A DNA stretch of 13,999 nt from a bacterium (GCA_026713745.1 JAPONU010000371.1:1-13999), one strand, 5' to 3'; numbered from the stretch's first letter, positions 6,415 through 13,954 are shown. The notes: generated by a model from the letters alone, not told the origin. Numbers and translations: made by a program.

Positions 6415-7536
6415 CTACTCGGCAGTCTCCCCGGCATTCAGCGACACGCCCCGCAACGTCTCGCCCCGGTCGAGGCGGACCACGCGCCGGTCGGTAACGA
6501 TCGCGGTGATGAGTTCGGCTGGAGTGACGTCGAATGCCGGGTTGAGGGCCTCCGCTCCGGCGGGGGCGATCGGGGGATCGCGCACGTTGACGACCTCGTC
6601 GGCTCCCCGATCCTCAATGCTGATGGCGTCGCCCGAGGGTGTGTCCATGTCGACGGTCGACTCGGGCGCCACCACCACGAACGGCACCTCTGCGTAGCGC
6701 GCCGCCAGGGCCAGCGAGAACGTGCCGATCTTGTTGGCGACGTCACCGTTGGCGGCGACGCGGTCCGCGCCCGCGAGGACCACGTCGGCCATTCCCCGGG
6801 ACAGCAGCGCCGGGCCGGCGGAGTCGACCACGAGCCGGTAGGGAGCGCCGATGCCCTCGAGTTCCCAGGCGGTCAGCCGGGAGCCCTGCAGCAGCGGGCG
6901 GGTCTCGACGGCGATCGCCAGCGCCAGGCGGCCCTGTTCGTGGACCGTGCGGATCACGCCGAGTGCCGTGCCGCGCTCGACTGCCGCCAGCCCGCCCGTG
7001 TTACAGATCGTCAATGCCGTGATCCCGTGCGCCTCCGCGACGAGTGCCTCACCAGGTGGGTCGTCGGGACCAGGTCCCCCGGCCGTCGCGGCCGGGCGGG
7101 ACGCATTCTCCGCCACGAGTTGCTCGACGAGCGCGGCGCCGCGGCTCCCCATGGACAGCGACGCGGCCACCTCCTCGTCCCGCACGGCGAGAGCCTCCTC
7201 GAGCAGAGCGTCCGGGCCCTCGGTGGCACGCGCCGCCACCCGATCGACCATCCGGGCGAGGTTCACTGCGGTGGGACGAGCCGTGCGGATCGACGCCACC
7301 GCCTCCCGGAACTGCTCGGTGCCGGTGCCGTGTTGTCGCGCCGCCAGCACCACCCCGAAACCGCCCGCCACGCCGAGCGCAGGGGCGCCCCGCACCGCCA
7401 AGCGCCGGATGGCGTCGACGAGATCCGGCACCCGGTCGATCTCCAGAACCTCGTAGGCGTCGGGCAGCCGGGTCTGATCCACGATCCGGAGACAGCCGTC
7501 GGCCCAGTCGAGGGACCGCTCACCCAGATCCTGCAT
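6415..7536 (-). CDS. mtnA: S-methyl-5-thioribose-1-phosphate isomerase (MtnA)
   Basis: Converts methylthioribose-1-phosphate to methylthioribulose-1-phosphate in the methionine salvage pathway; cytoplasmic. 373 residues from ATG 7536, chosen because AGGTGG lies just upstream and the protein start (MQDLGERSLDWADGCLRIVD) matches the family; the frame is open further upstream but crosses into the divergent gene. Seen: RGAPALGVAGG at about 49-59, CNTGGLA with the expected catalytic Cys at 178, ETRPLLQGSRLTAWEL at 211-226, and GADRVAANGDVANKIGT with the expected catalytic Asp at 258. A low-complexity stretch (ATAGGPGPDDPPGE, about 150-163) before the catalytic Cys makes the protein slightly longer than usual. 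The usual THCN context reads TICN, and GALA reads GGLA. No other methionine-salvage gene is in the window. Its start faces the first dehydrogenase gene across 52 bases. Confidence 0.93.
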   Translation of the reverse strand: MQDLGERSLDWADGCLRIVDQTRLPDAYEVLEIDRVPDLVDAIRRLAVRGAPALGVAGGFGVVLAARQHGTGTEQFREAVASIRTARPTAVNLARMVDRVAARATEGPDALLEEALAVRDEEVAASLSMGSRGAALVEQLVAENASRPAATAGGPGPDDPPGEALVAEAHGITALTICNTGGLAAVERGTALGVIRTVHEQGRLALAIAVETRPLLQGSRLTAWELEGIGAPYRLVVDSAGPALLSRGMADVVLAGADRVAANGDVANKIGTFSLALAARYAEVPFVVVAPESTVDMDTPSGDAISIEDRGADEVVNVRDPPIAPAGAEALNPAFDVTPAELITAIVTDRRVVRLDRGETLRGVSLNAGETAE

Positions 7537-7588
7537 GCCCACCTCGCTGTGCCGATGGTTTTTCCGTGTGCCACGGTAGACACCCATC

Positions 7589-8407
7589 GTGACAGACACC
7601 GAGTCCCCCAACGCGATGCTCGACCTGACGGGCCGGGTGATCCTGGTCACCGGCGCCGGGCGCGGCAGCGGCAGCGGGAGTGCCGGCGGGATCGTCGGCA
7701 GCGGTATCGGCAGCGGGATCGTTCGCCGGTTCGCGGCGACCGGAGCCACGGTGGTGGCGCACACCCGCAACTCCCCCACCGATCACCTTCGCTATCCCGA
7801 TGGCACACCGGTCGCCACCGTGCGCGCCGATCTGACGACACCCGACGGCCCATCCAGCGTGGTCGAGGAGACGCTGGGATTGCACGGGCGCCTCGACGGG
7901 CTCGTGAACAATGCCGGGGCTCAGCCGATCGCCCGGTTCGACACGCTCAGCGACGATCAGTTCACCGACATGATGGACATCAACGTGACGGCGACGCACC
8001 GGCTGACACAACTGGCTGCGGCGGCGATGCGTGCCAACAGCGATCCCGGCGGGGGCTCGATCGTCCACATCGCCTCCATCGAGGCCCGGCACCCGACGGT
8101 CATGCACGGCCATTACGCCACCTCGAAGGCGGCGCTGGTGATGCACGCCCGGGCGGCGGCCCTGATGTACGGCCCCGACGGGATCAGGGTCAACAGCATC
8201 TCGCCGGGGCTCATCGACCGTCCCGGTCTGGTCGACGACTGGCCGGAGGGCGTCCACCGTTACCTGGCAGCGGCGCCGCTGCCGCGCCTGGGCACGCCCG
8301 AGGACGTGGGCGACGCCTGCGTGTTCCTGTGCTCGGACCTGTCGCGCTGGATCACCGGCGTCGACCTGCTCGTGGACGGCGGCGTCCTCACGAACACCAC
8401 GTGGTGA
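7589..8407 (+). CDS. Short-chain dehydrogenase/reductase with expanded glycine-rich loop
   Basis: Classical SDR-family NAD(P)-dependent oxidoreductase, 272 residues from GTG 7589; ATG 7616 is an alternative start that also fits the family. Seen: the cofactor motif starting TGAGRG at 21-26, NNAG at 107-110, catalytic Ser153 (HIASIE), Tyr166 and Lys170 (HYATSK), and a C-terminal LLVDGG typical of the family. The odd point is the cofactor loop: the expected TGAGRGIGSGIVRRF is interrupted by 13 extra residues (GSGSGSAGGIVGS, encoded at 7664-7702), which partly repeat the following GSGIV codons. This lengthens the pyrophosphate-binding loop and may affect cofactor binding. The stop is four bases before the next SDR start, so the two form an operon. 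Substrate unknown. Confidence 0.88.
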   Translation: MTDTESPNAMLDLTGRVILVTGAGRGSGSGSAGGIVGSGIGSGIVRRFAATGATVVAHTRNSPTDHLRYPDGTPVATVRADLTTPDGPSSVVEETLGLHGRLDGLVNNAGAQPIARFDTLSDDQFTDMMDINVTATHRLTQLAAAAMRANSDPGGGSIVHIASIEARHPTVMHGHYATSKAALVMHARAAALMYGPDGIRVNSISPGLIDRPGLVDDWPEGVHRYLAAAPLPRLGTPEDVGDACVFLCSDLSRWITGVDLLVDGGVLTNTTW

Positions 8408-8411
8408 TCCG

Positions 8412-9185
8412 GTGAATCTGAGCGACCGCGTGTATCTGGTGACCGGCGCCGCCGGCGGCATCGGCGCGGGAATTGCCGAGGCGCTCGTCGAGGCGGGGGG
8501 CTCGGTGGCGCTGGGCGACCTGGACCTGGACTCAACCGAGGCAGCGGCTCGGGCGATCGATCCCAGCGGCAAGCGCACGCCGGCGGTCCGCTGCGACGTA
8601 CGTTCGGACGCCGGTGTGGCCGAGGCCATCGCGGCGACGGTCGCGCAATTCGGCCGCCTCGACGGGGTGGTCAACAACGCCGGCGTGATCGAGATGAACG
8701 AGGCTCGCCACGCCACTGGCGAGGCATGGGCGCGCGAACTCGACATCAATGTGACCGGAGCGTTCCGTGTGTGCCAGGCCGCACTGGAGCACCTCACCAC
8801 CTCGGATCAGGCGGCCATCGTGAACGTGGCGTCCAACTGCGGCAAGGTCGGCTTCCCCAACATGGCCGGCTACAACGCCTCCAAGGCCGCGGTCATCAAC
8901 CTCACCCGAAGCCTGGCAACCGAGTGGGCGCCGCTGGGCATCAACGTGAACGCCGTCTGCCCCGGCGCCGTGGACACGCCGATGCTGGCCCGGGTGGCCG
9001 ATTGGCTCGCCGATCACCAGGGCGGCGACCCCGAGGACATCCTGGCCGGCATGGCCCTTCCCCAGATCGGCCGCAAGATCGCGCCAATCGAGGTCGGCCG
9101 AGTCGTCGCCTTTCTCCTGTCAGCCGATGCCATCATCATCCGCGGCCAGGCCATCAACGTCGACGCCGGCGAGACCCCTTACTAG
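8412..9185 (+). CDS. Short-chain dehydrogenase/reductase (second of pair)
   Basis: Classical SDR-family oxidoreductase of 257 residues, a normal length. Seen: TGAAGGIG at 11-18, an acidic segment after beta-strand 2 (GDLDLD) that usually favours NAD(H) over NADP(H), CDVR at 61-64, NNAG at 88-91, and the catalytic Ser141, Tyr154 and Lys158 in the S-x12-YNASK spacing. The C-terminus GQAINVDAGETPY is typical. Compared with its upstream neighbour the cofactor loop is normal, so the neighbour's insertion is not shared. The GTG start lies four bases after the previous stop, which implies co-translation. Two SDRs side by side suggest successive oxidation steps on a sugar, polyol or hydroxy acid, but the substrate cannot be read from sequence. 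Confidence 0.9.
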   Translation: MNLSDRVYLVTGAAGGIGAGIAEALVEAGGSVALGDLDLDSTEAAARAIDPSGKRTPAVRCDVRSDAGVAEAIAATVAQFGRLDGVVNNAGVIEMNEARHATGEAWARELDINVTGAFRVCQAALEHLTTSDQAAIVNVASNCGKVGFPNMAGYNASKAAVINLTRSLATEWAPLGINVNAVCPGAVDTPMLARVADWLADHQGGDPEDILAGMALPQIGRKIAPIEVGRVVAFLLSADAIIIRGQAINVDAGETPY

Positions 9186-9200
9186 ACGGAGGCCTCCGGC

Positions 9201-9569
9201 ATGGCCACGTTCGAGGACGTTCGCCGCTTCGGCAGGCGGTTCCCCGAGGCGACCGACGGCACTTTCTACGGCACCGCCGCGCTGAAGGTGCGTGGCAAGG
9301 GCTTCTGCCGGATGTGGAGCGAGCGGGAGCACGACCGCGACGGCGTCGCTGACACCGAGGTGCTGGTCGTGTTCTGCGAACCGGAGGCCAAGGAGGCCCT
9401 ACTGGAGAACCACCCCGACGTGCTGTTCTCCACGCCGCACTACGAGGGCCACGGCGCCATGCTCGTCCGTCTCGCGGAGGTGAACCTCGACGACTTGGCC
9501 GAGTGGCTCGAGGACAGCTACCGCCGCCGAGCCCCGGCGGTGCTGCGGCGCAAACTCGACGATGCTTGA
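9201..9569 (+). CDS. MmcQ/YjbR-family protein
   Basis: A 122-residue protein of the MmcQ/YjbR family, small alpha/beta proteins with a fold described as DNA-binding-like but without a settled function. Seen: the N-terminal helix FEDVRRFGRRFPEA, then TFYGTAALKVRGKGFCRMW, a central strand-rich part (TEVLVVFCEPEAKEALLENH), FSTPHYEGHGAMLVRL and the C-terminal helix LAEWLEDSYRRRAP. The start ATG 9201 has GGAGG eight bases upstream, 15 bases after the second SDR stop, so it closes that operon. A decayed relative of the same gene lies at 11392-11543 on the other side of the HNH nuclease gene. The link to the dehydrogenases is by position only. Confidence 0.85.
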   Translation: MATFEDVRRFGRRFPEATDGTFYGTAALKVRGKGFCRMWSEREHDRDGVADTEVLVVFCEPEAKEALLENHPDVLFSTPHYEGHGAMLVRLAEVNLDDLAEWLEDSYRRRAPAVLRRKLDDA

Positions 9570-9590
9570 GTCGGGCCTTCTTGGGTTCCC

Positions 9591-9648
9591 CGACGTCGTG
9601 GAGGCATGCTCTAACACGAAGGGGGAGCATGCCGGAGACACGACGTCG
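9591..9648. repeat. Two-stage palindrome between MmcQ/YjbR and HNH genes
   Basis: Outer arms of 10 bases (CGACGTCGTG at 9591-9600 with CACGACGTCG at 9639-9648) enclose inner arms of 9 bases (GGCATGCTC at 9603-9611 with GAGCATGCC at 9625-9633), with a 13-base loop. Each arm contains a smaller palindrome (CGACGTCG, GCATGC). It could be a strong cruciform or hairpin, a protein-binding site or an element end. There is no T run, so it is not a standard terminator. Confidence 0.7.
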
Positions 9649-9664
9649 TTCTGACCGGGAGTTG

Positions 9665-9681
9665 CGGGCCGGAGCGGCCCG
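9665..9681. terminator. GC-rich hairpin beyond the 3' end of the HNH gene
   Basis: CGGGCC and GGCCCG form a 6-bp stem with loop GGAGC, about 20 bases past the HNH gene stop (minus strand) and between convergent genes. No T run is visible, so termination is only a suggestion. Confidence 0.3.
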
Positions 9682-9699
9682 GCTGCCCGCGCCGGGGGT

Positions 9700-11145
9700 T
9701 CAGGGGCCTCGGGTGGTGGGCGTGTCGGGGGGCGGGGCCGGTGGCTGTCTGTTGCGGTTGGGGTGGTCGTGGTCGCCGGTCGGGTGGTGGTCTTCGGTTT
9801 GGTGGTGGTGGGTGTGGCAGGGCCCGCAGAGGAGTTCGAGGTTCTCGATGGTGGTAGAGCCGCCGGCGGCGTGGGGGGTGCGGTGGTGGGCGTGGGTGTT
9901 CTCGGTGTGGGCGCTGCAGTGGACGCAGCCGCCGTCGCGGGCGGCGAGGATGAGGCGTTGGGCGTCGTTGGCGTTGCGGGTGCGGCCTATGGCGAGGTTG
10001 GTCCAGTCGGCGTTGAAGACGCCGCAGTAGACCTCGGCGTCGAGGGCCTCTTGGGCCAACAGTTCCGCAGAGAGCGGGGTGCCGTCGTCGAGGCGGGGGT
10101 TGTTGAGGCTGTCGGCGGTGTGGTCGTAGTCGGCGAGGATCAGCAACCGCGTGTCGGGTTTCGCGTCGCCGCAGACCAATTCGGCGAGCGCGTCTGCGGT
10201 GTGCTGGCCGTGCGTGTGATCCGCGGAGCCTTCGTGCTGTTTGCGGCCGCGGATTGCGGCGGCCAGCGCTTGGTTGATGCGCCGGCCGGTGAGGAAGTCG
10301 AACCGTCCTCGTAGGTGCCACATGCCGTCTGCGCCGACGTTGAGGGTGGTCTTGCGTTCGGCGCGCTGCAGGGCGTACTCCTCATCGGCGGGTTCGCGGC
10401 TCTTCGCGGCCTGTTCAGCGGCGAGGTCCGCCCACATCTCCTCGGATTGGTAGGCGAAGGGATGCTTCGCGACGACATCGGCGGGATAAGCGCGGCACAG
10501 CTCCAAGAACTCGTCCTCGCTGCGGCGGTGCTTCTTCGGCGCCTCGCGGGCGATCACCCGCGCGTGCGCCAGGTTGATCTCCCCGGCCCGCATCGCCTCG
10601 ATCGTGTCGCCGAGGTCGTTCTCCTTCAACTCCAGCGCCAGGCGGGCGTCACTGCGGGCCGCCGCGGAGGTCATGCGGTTCATCTCCCGCAGCCGATGCG
10701 CCGCGCCCTGAGTGCCCGAACGCGACGCCAACTCGCCCAACGCCGCCAGATACTCCCCCTCCAGGCGCGCCCGCGCCTCGGCCAGGTCCACGACGCGGTC
10801 CTTCAGTTCCCCATTGGCGAGCTTGGCGGGATCCTTGCGGGAAACCCGCACCAACGCGCCGCAGTCCCCACAGTCCACCTTGCCGGTTCCCTCACCCCAC
10901 TGATGCTGAGACAAGAACATCGTCTGCGTGCCCGTCGCGGTGACCTCCGCGTACCGCTCCGCGGGCAGGCCCCCGGCCCGGTAGCGCACCGTGAAACAGC
11001 GACTCTCAGGGCGAGGCACCAGCGTGTCACCCTCGTCGAGTTGGCGACGCTGCCACGCTACCTCATCCCAGAACCGCTCCAGACTCACCGGCTCGCGCCG
11101 CTGTGGCTCGAAACTCAAATGCCTCGAACCGTTCACGAATTCCAT
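9700..11145 (-). CDS. DUF222 domain HNH endonuclease
   Basis: HNH nuclease of the DUF222 type, abundant in actinobacteria; in Mycobacterium related genes form the REP13E12 repeats. 481 residues from ATG 11145. Seen: a CGDC pair at 92-95, a helical charged region (about 104-250, e.g. LKDRVVDLAEARARLEGEY), an alanine-rich segment typical of DUF222, and an HNH domain at about 403-448 with CVHC, HAHH (418-421), Asn435 and CGPCH (440-444), so metal-binding and catalytic residues look complete. The tail is His/Pro-rich (HHQTEDHHPTGDHDHPN). A -10 box ends seven bases before the ATG, pointing to a leaderless message and supporting this start; an open frame continues upstream but would cross that promoter. 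Flanked by a large palindrome on one side and an MmcQ/YjbR fragment on the other, it may be a mobile insertion. Target unknown. Confidence 0.9.
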   Translation of the reverse strand: MEFVNGSRHLSFEPQRREPVSLERFWDEVAWQRRQLDEGDTLVPRPESRCFTVRYRAGGLPAERYAEVTATGTQTMFLSQHQWGEGTGKVDCGDCGALVRVSRKDPAKLANGELKDRVVDLAEARARLEGEYLAALGELASRSGTQGAAHRLREMNRMTSAAARSDARLALELKENDLGDTIEAMRAGEINLAHARVIAREAPKKHRRSEDEFLELCRAYPADVVAKHPFAYQSEEMWADLAAEQAAKSREPADEEYALQRAERKTTLNVGADGMWHLRGRFDFLTGRRINQALAAAIRGRKQHEGSADHTHGQHTADALAELVCGDAKPDTRLLILADYDHTADSLNNPRLDDGTPLSAELLAQEALDAEVYCGVFNADWTNLAIGRTRNANDAQRLILAARDGGCVHCSAHTENTHAHHRTPHAAGGSTTIENLELLCGPCHTHHHQTEDHHPTGDHDHPNRNRQPPAPPPDTPTTRGP

Positions 11146-11152
11146 ACCTGTA

Positions 11153-11181
11153 ATACTACCAACACCAGTACTATCGGTCAA
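11153..11181 (-). promoter_or_regulatory. Promoter of the HNH gene, leaderless geometry
   Basis: On the minus strand, -35 TTGACC (11176-11181), a 17-base spacer and -10 TAGTAT (11153-11158), with 7 bases between the -10 box and the ATG at 11145. Transcription would begin at or next to the start codon. The region is unusually AT-rich for this window and no ribosome-binding site is present. Confidence 0.7.
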
Positions 11182-11391
11182 GGCATAATACGCGCAACCA
11201 ACGAAATCCTCAGATAATCCACACCAATTCGCGAGGGCGGGGATGCCGGGGGACGCGGTAGGCGGCCATTCCGAGACCGCCGGCGCGCCACCGGCAGCGC
11301 CGCCCGGACACCGCGAATAGACGAGGGCAGTGGCCGCAGAACCCCCACAAGGCCACCCCGCCAACTTACGAAGAGCCGCCTGCGCAACGAG

Positions 11392-11543
11392 GTCGCCACG
11401 TGGGTATGCGCCGACTCGAGGTAGCCGGCTCGACCTTCTAGAGCACCGCGGCGCTAAAGGTGCGCGGAGAGGACTCCTGCCGGATGTGGGGCGAGCGGGA
11501 GTACAACCGTGGCGACCGGGTCGACGCCACCACGTCCGGTTGA
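11392..11543 (+). pseudogene. Decayed MmcQ/YjbR gene fragment
   Basis: A fragment related to the intact gene at 9201-9569. In one frame it reads TF*STAALKVRG, then SCRMWGEREYNRGDR, against TFYGTAALKVRG and FCRMWSEREHDRDG in the intact gene. The Tyr codon TAC has become TAG (11439-11441), about six codons are missing near the start, an upstream frameshift separates GTCGCCACGT (matching the start of the intact gene after loss of ATG), and homology ends near 11530, after about 40 codons. It is clearly non-coding now. It lies between the HNH gene promoter and the helicase gene, suggesting duplication and decay, perhaps tied to arrival of the HNH gene. Confidence 0.75.
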
Positions 11544-11548
11544 GACAG

Positions 11549-11566
11549 CGGCCGGGTTGCCGGCCG
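11549..11566. terminator. Hairpin directly after the DEAD-box helicase stop
   Basis: CGGCCGG and CCGGCCG form a perfect 7-bp stem around GTTG, one base beyond the TAA of the helicase gene (minus strand). Position and stability suit a transcript end, but no T run follows. Confidence 0.45.
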
Positions 11567-11567
11567 G

Positions 11568-12983
11568 TTAGCGGTTGGCGCCGCTCGACCGGGCTCGTCC
11601 CCGGTTGCCCCGGTTGCGCCCGCGACCGCCGCCCTTCGGCGCTCCGCTCGACCCTCGACCGTTGCGAGCCGGTTGACCACCGCGTCCGCCTTGACCGTTC
11701 CGGGCCGGCTGATTGCCGCGTGCGCCTTGGCCGTTGCGAGCCCGCTGACCACTCTGCTCCCGGCCGTTGTCAGCCGATTGACCATTCCGACCCGCGTGTC
11801 CGTTCGAGTCGCGGCCGGCTTGGACCGGCACGTCGGCGAAACGTTCAGAAGCCGGGCCGGACTCGGTCGGCAAGCCGCCCGCATCCGGCAACGTGATGGC
11901 CTCGTCCAGGCCGAGCCGGCGCTGCATCCGCCTCGCATCCATCATCTGATCCGGCTGGAGAAGCGACACGACGAGGCCGCCGCGGCCGGCGCGGGCCGTG
12001 CGGCCCGAGCGGTGGAGGTAGGTCTTGTGGTCCTCCGGCGGGTCGTAGTGAATGACCGACGCCACATCGTCCACGTGGATTCCCCGCGCGGCCACGTCGG
12101 TGGCGACGAGTGCCTGCACGTTGCCGTCGATGAACTGCTGCAGCGAGCGCGTCCGCCGGTTCTGGGCATGGCCACCGTGAATCGCCGCGGCGCGGATGCC
12201 GCGCTGGGTGAGCTGGTGGGTCAAACGGTCCGATCCGTGCCGGGTCCGGCAGAACACGATCGTCTGCCCCGCCGCGTGGATCACGTCCACGCAAGCAGCG
12301 ACCCGCTCGGACTTGTTCACCTGCCAGAACCGGTGGGCGGCGACAGTGATGTCGGGCGTCTCGGCATCGACGGCGTGCGTGACCGGTTCGTACTGGTAGT
12401 CGCGGGTGAGCCGCTTCACGTCACCGTCGAGAGTCGCGGAGAACAGGAAGGTCTGGCGGTCCCTCGAGGTCTGGTCCAAGAGACGGCGCACGGCGGGGAA
12501 GAATCCCATGTCGGACATGCGGTCCGCCTCGTCGATGACCGCCTGGTCCACGTCACCCAGGCTCACGGCGCCCTGCTCGATGAGGTCTTCGAGCCGACCG
12601 GGGCAGGCGACGAGGATTTCGACGCCGTCGCGCAAGCGCTTCAGCTGGGGGCCGTAACCGACCCCGCCGTAGACGACGCCGACCCGGACGTCGCCGGCGA
12701 AGGTGCGCAGTTCGGTTGCAATCTGTTCGGCGAGTTCGCGGGTGGGTGACAGGACGAGTGCGGTTGGCCGCTTGGACCTGGCGTCGGTCGCATTGACGAC
12801 GAGGGGGATACCGAAGGCGAGCGTCTTGCCCGACCCGGTGGGTGCCCGACCGCAGATGTCGCGGCCGGCGAAAGCGTCGGCCATGGTGGCCGTCTGGATC
12901 TCGAATGGTTCGTGAATCCCGTCGCGCTCGAGGGCGCGGCAGATGGATTCGGGTACGCCCAACTGGGCGAAAGTGGTGGACAT
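11568..12983 (-). CDS. DEAD-box ATP-dependent RNA helicase with Arg/Gly/Asn-rich tail
   Basis: Cytoplasmic RNA helicase of the DEAD-box family (RhlE/DeaD-like), which uses ATP to remodel RNA in ribosome assembly, decay or cold adaptation. 471 residues from ATG 12983, chosen for AAGGAG just upstream. Seen: Q motif (F5, FEIQ at 27-30), motif I APTGSGKT (47-54), Ia PTREL (80-84), ACPGR (126-130) in place of the common TPGR, II DEAD (151-154), III SAT (182-184), IV IVFCRT (about 245), V ATDVAARG (about 294) and VI HRSGRTARAG (about 325). The last 95 or so residues are low-complexity, with repeated ARNGQG/GRGGQP units, a likely disordered RNA-binding tail. It follows the DUF2461 gene in the same direction after 221 bases, so it probably has its own promoter. 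The exact subfamily is not settled. Confidence 0.93.
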   Translation of the reverse strand: MSTTFAQLGVPESICRALERDGIHEPFEIQTATMADAFAGRDICGRAPTGSGKTLAFGIPLVVNATDARSKRPTALVLSPTRELAEQIATELRTFAGDVRVGVVYGGVGYGPQLKRLRDGVEILVACPGRLEDLIEQGAVSLGDVDQAVIDEADRMSDMGFFPAVRRLLDQTSRDRQTFLFSATLDGDVKRLTRDYQYEPVTHAVDAETPDITVAAHRFWQVNKSERVAACVDVIHAAGQTIVFCRTRHGSDRLTHQLTQRGIRAAAIHGGHAQNRRTRSLQQFIDGNVQALVATDVAARGIHVDDVASVIHYDPPEDHKTYLHRSGRTARAGRGGLVVSLLQPDQMMDARRMQRRLGLDEAITLPDAGGLPTESGPASERFADVPVQAGRDSNGHAGRNGQSADNGREQSGQRARNGQGARGNQPARNGQGGRGGQPARNGRGSSGAPKGGGRGRNRGNRGRARSSGANR

Positions 12984-13109
12984 GATGCTCCTTGCCCGCA
13001 GCACGCGGGCGATCAGGTTTCCGCGAGTGCCTGAACTCTTGATGTGGCGGCACCGCGGTTGGGTAGCTCACACAGAATCAGTGATGAAAGCGAACTGTGC
13101 ACCCAACGA

Positions 13110-13122
13110 CCGGAGACTCCGG
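13110..13122. promoter_or_regulatory. Palindrome in the 5' region of the helicase gene
   Basis: CCGGAG-A-CTCCGG is a perfect 6-bp inverted repeat in the 221-base gap before the helicase gene, flanked by two direct CTGTGCA copies (13095 and 13124). It may be an operator or a leader hairpin. I see no convincing -35/-10 pair for the helicase in this gap. Confidence 0.3.
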
Positions 13123-13204
13123 CCTGTGCAAAGAGCTTACCCGACGCAGCGCCAACTTCCCCGGACCCTCGGCAGACCCTGGCGTCGGCCACCCTCACTC
13201 GCCG

Positions 13205-13876
13205 CTAGTACGGCAGGCCGACGGCTCTCGTGAGGAACTCCATGTAAGGCGACGACGTGCGGCAGGCGTCGGCGAAGGAGTCCATGAACCCGGATGCCGT
13301 GGCCTCGTCCTCGTCGAAGGGGCACGTGGCCACGTGGTCCTTGCGCTTGAGGTCCTCGACAAGCGGGTGCTCGGGGTCGTACCTCTTAGGTGGCCGCTTC
13401 AGCGAGTCACCGGTCAGGTCGAACTCTTCGACAAACCCCGCGTCCCCCACGACTGCCTCCCAGCCGGCCGCGTCGTCGACGATGCGCTCTCGGATCCGCC
13501 CCAGCGCCGCTGAGTCCGGCCGCCAGAGACCCACCTCGTCGGGCGCCAGGTGGAGGTAGAAACCCGGCGCGTGGACGGACTTCGCCGCCTCGTGACGGAA
13601 CTGCACGGCCGCCTGGGTCTTGTAGGGCGTCTTGTCCTTGGAGAACCGCACGTCCCGGTAGATCCGGAACATGGAGCCGCCGTTGGCCCGGGTGTCAGCC
13701 ACGAAGTGCTCGCTGATGGAGTGCAGGTACGGCTCGAAGTCCTCGATGAACGCCAGCAGCGGCTCCTTCACATGCCGCTCGTAACGCCCCTTGTTCTCCT
13801 GAAACCACTCCCGGTGGTTGTTGGCCCGCAGGTCGAGCAGGAATTCGAACAACTCAGGACCGAAGTGTTGCTGCAC
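13205..13876 (-). CDS. DUF2461 (TIGR02453-type) protein
   Basis: A 223-residue protein of the DUF2461 family, whose function is not established. Seen: the N-terminal block FEFLLDLRANNHREWFQENK, the highly conserved centre MFRIYRDVRFSKDKTPYKTQ, then GFYLHLAPDEVGLWRPDS and RIRERIV, all in the usual order and spacing, with full family length. No signal peptide or membrane segment. The GTG start at 13876 has no ribosome-binding site, but a TAGCGT -10-like box ends seven bases upstream, so the message may be leaderless, the same geometry as the HNH gene. Neighbours on the same strand are a DEAD-box helicase downstream and the end of an unidentified gene upstream; neither explains its role. Confidence 0.92.
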   Translation of the reverse strand: MQQHFGPELFEFLLDLRANNHREWFQENKGRYERHVKEPLLAFIEDFEPYLHSISEHFVADTRANGGSMFRIYRDVRFSKDKTPYKTQAAVQFRHEAAKSVHAPGFYLHLAPDEVGLWRPDSAALGRIRERIVDDAAGWEAVVGDAGFVEEFDLTGDSLKRPPKRYDPEHPLVEDLKRKDHVATCPFDEDEATASGFMDSFADACRTSSPYMEFLTRAVGLPY

Positions 13877-13883
13877 CGCGGAG

Positions 13884-13889
13884 ACGCTA
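13884..13889 (-). promoter_or_regulatory. Possible -10 box of the DUF2461 gene (leaderless)
   Basis: TAGCGT on the minus strand, seven bases before GTG 13876. No good -35 hexamer lies 16-18 bases upstream, so support is mainly the spacing, shared with the HNH gene. Confidence 0.35.
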
Positions 13890-13954
13890 GAGGATCGAAG
13901 CCAGGATCGGCCCCGGATGGGCGCGCCGCCGGCTTGCCATTCCGGGCGGAGGGC

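Noticed and set aside
6337..8415. 692-residue plus-strand open frame over mtnA and the first SDR
   Set aside because: Antisense to mtnA and out of frame with the SDR, both of which have clear family motifs; the translation is Arg/His-rich with no recognisable domain.
7520..8800. 426-residue minus-strand open frame opposite the SDR pair
   Set aside because: Antisense shadow of two genes with complete catalytic motifs.
9629..10030. Plus-strand gene starting MPETRRRSDREL within the large palindrome
   Set aside because: After about 20 plausible codons it becomes an antisense shadow of the HNH gene; at most a truncated start, mentioned with the palindrome.
11673..12749. 358-residue plus-strand open frame opposite the DEAD-box gene
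   Set aside because: Antisense shadow; all helicase motifs are on the minus strand.
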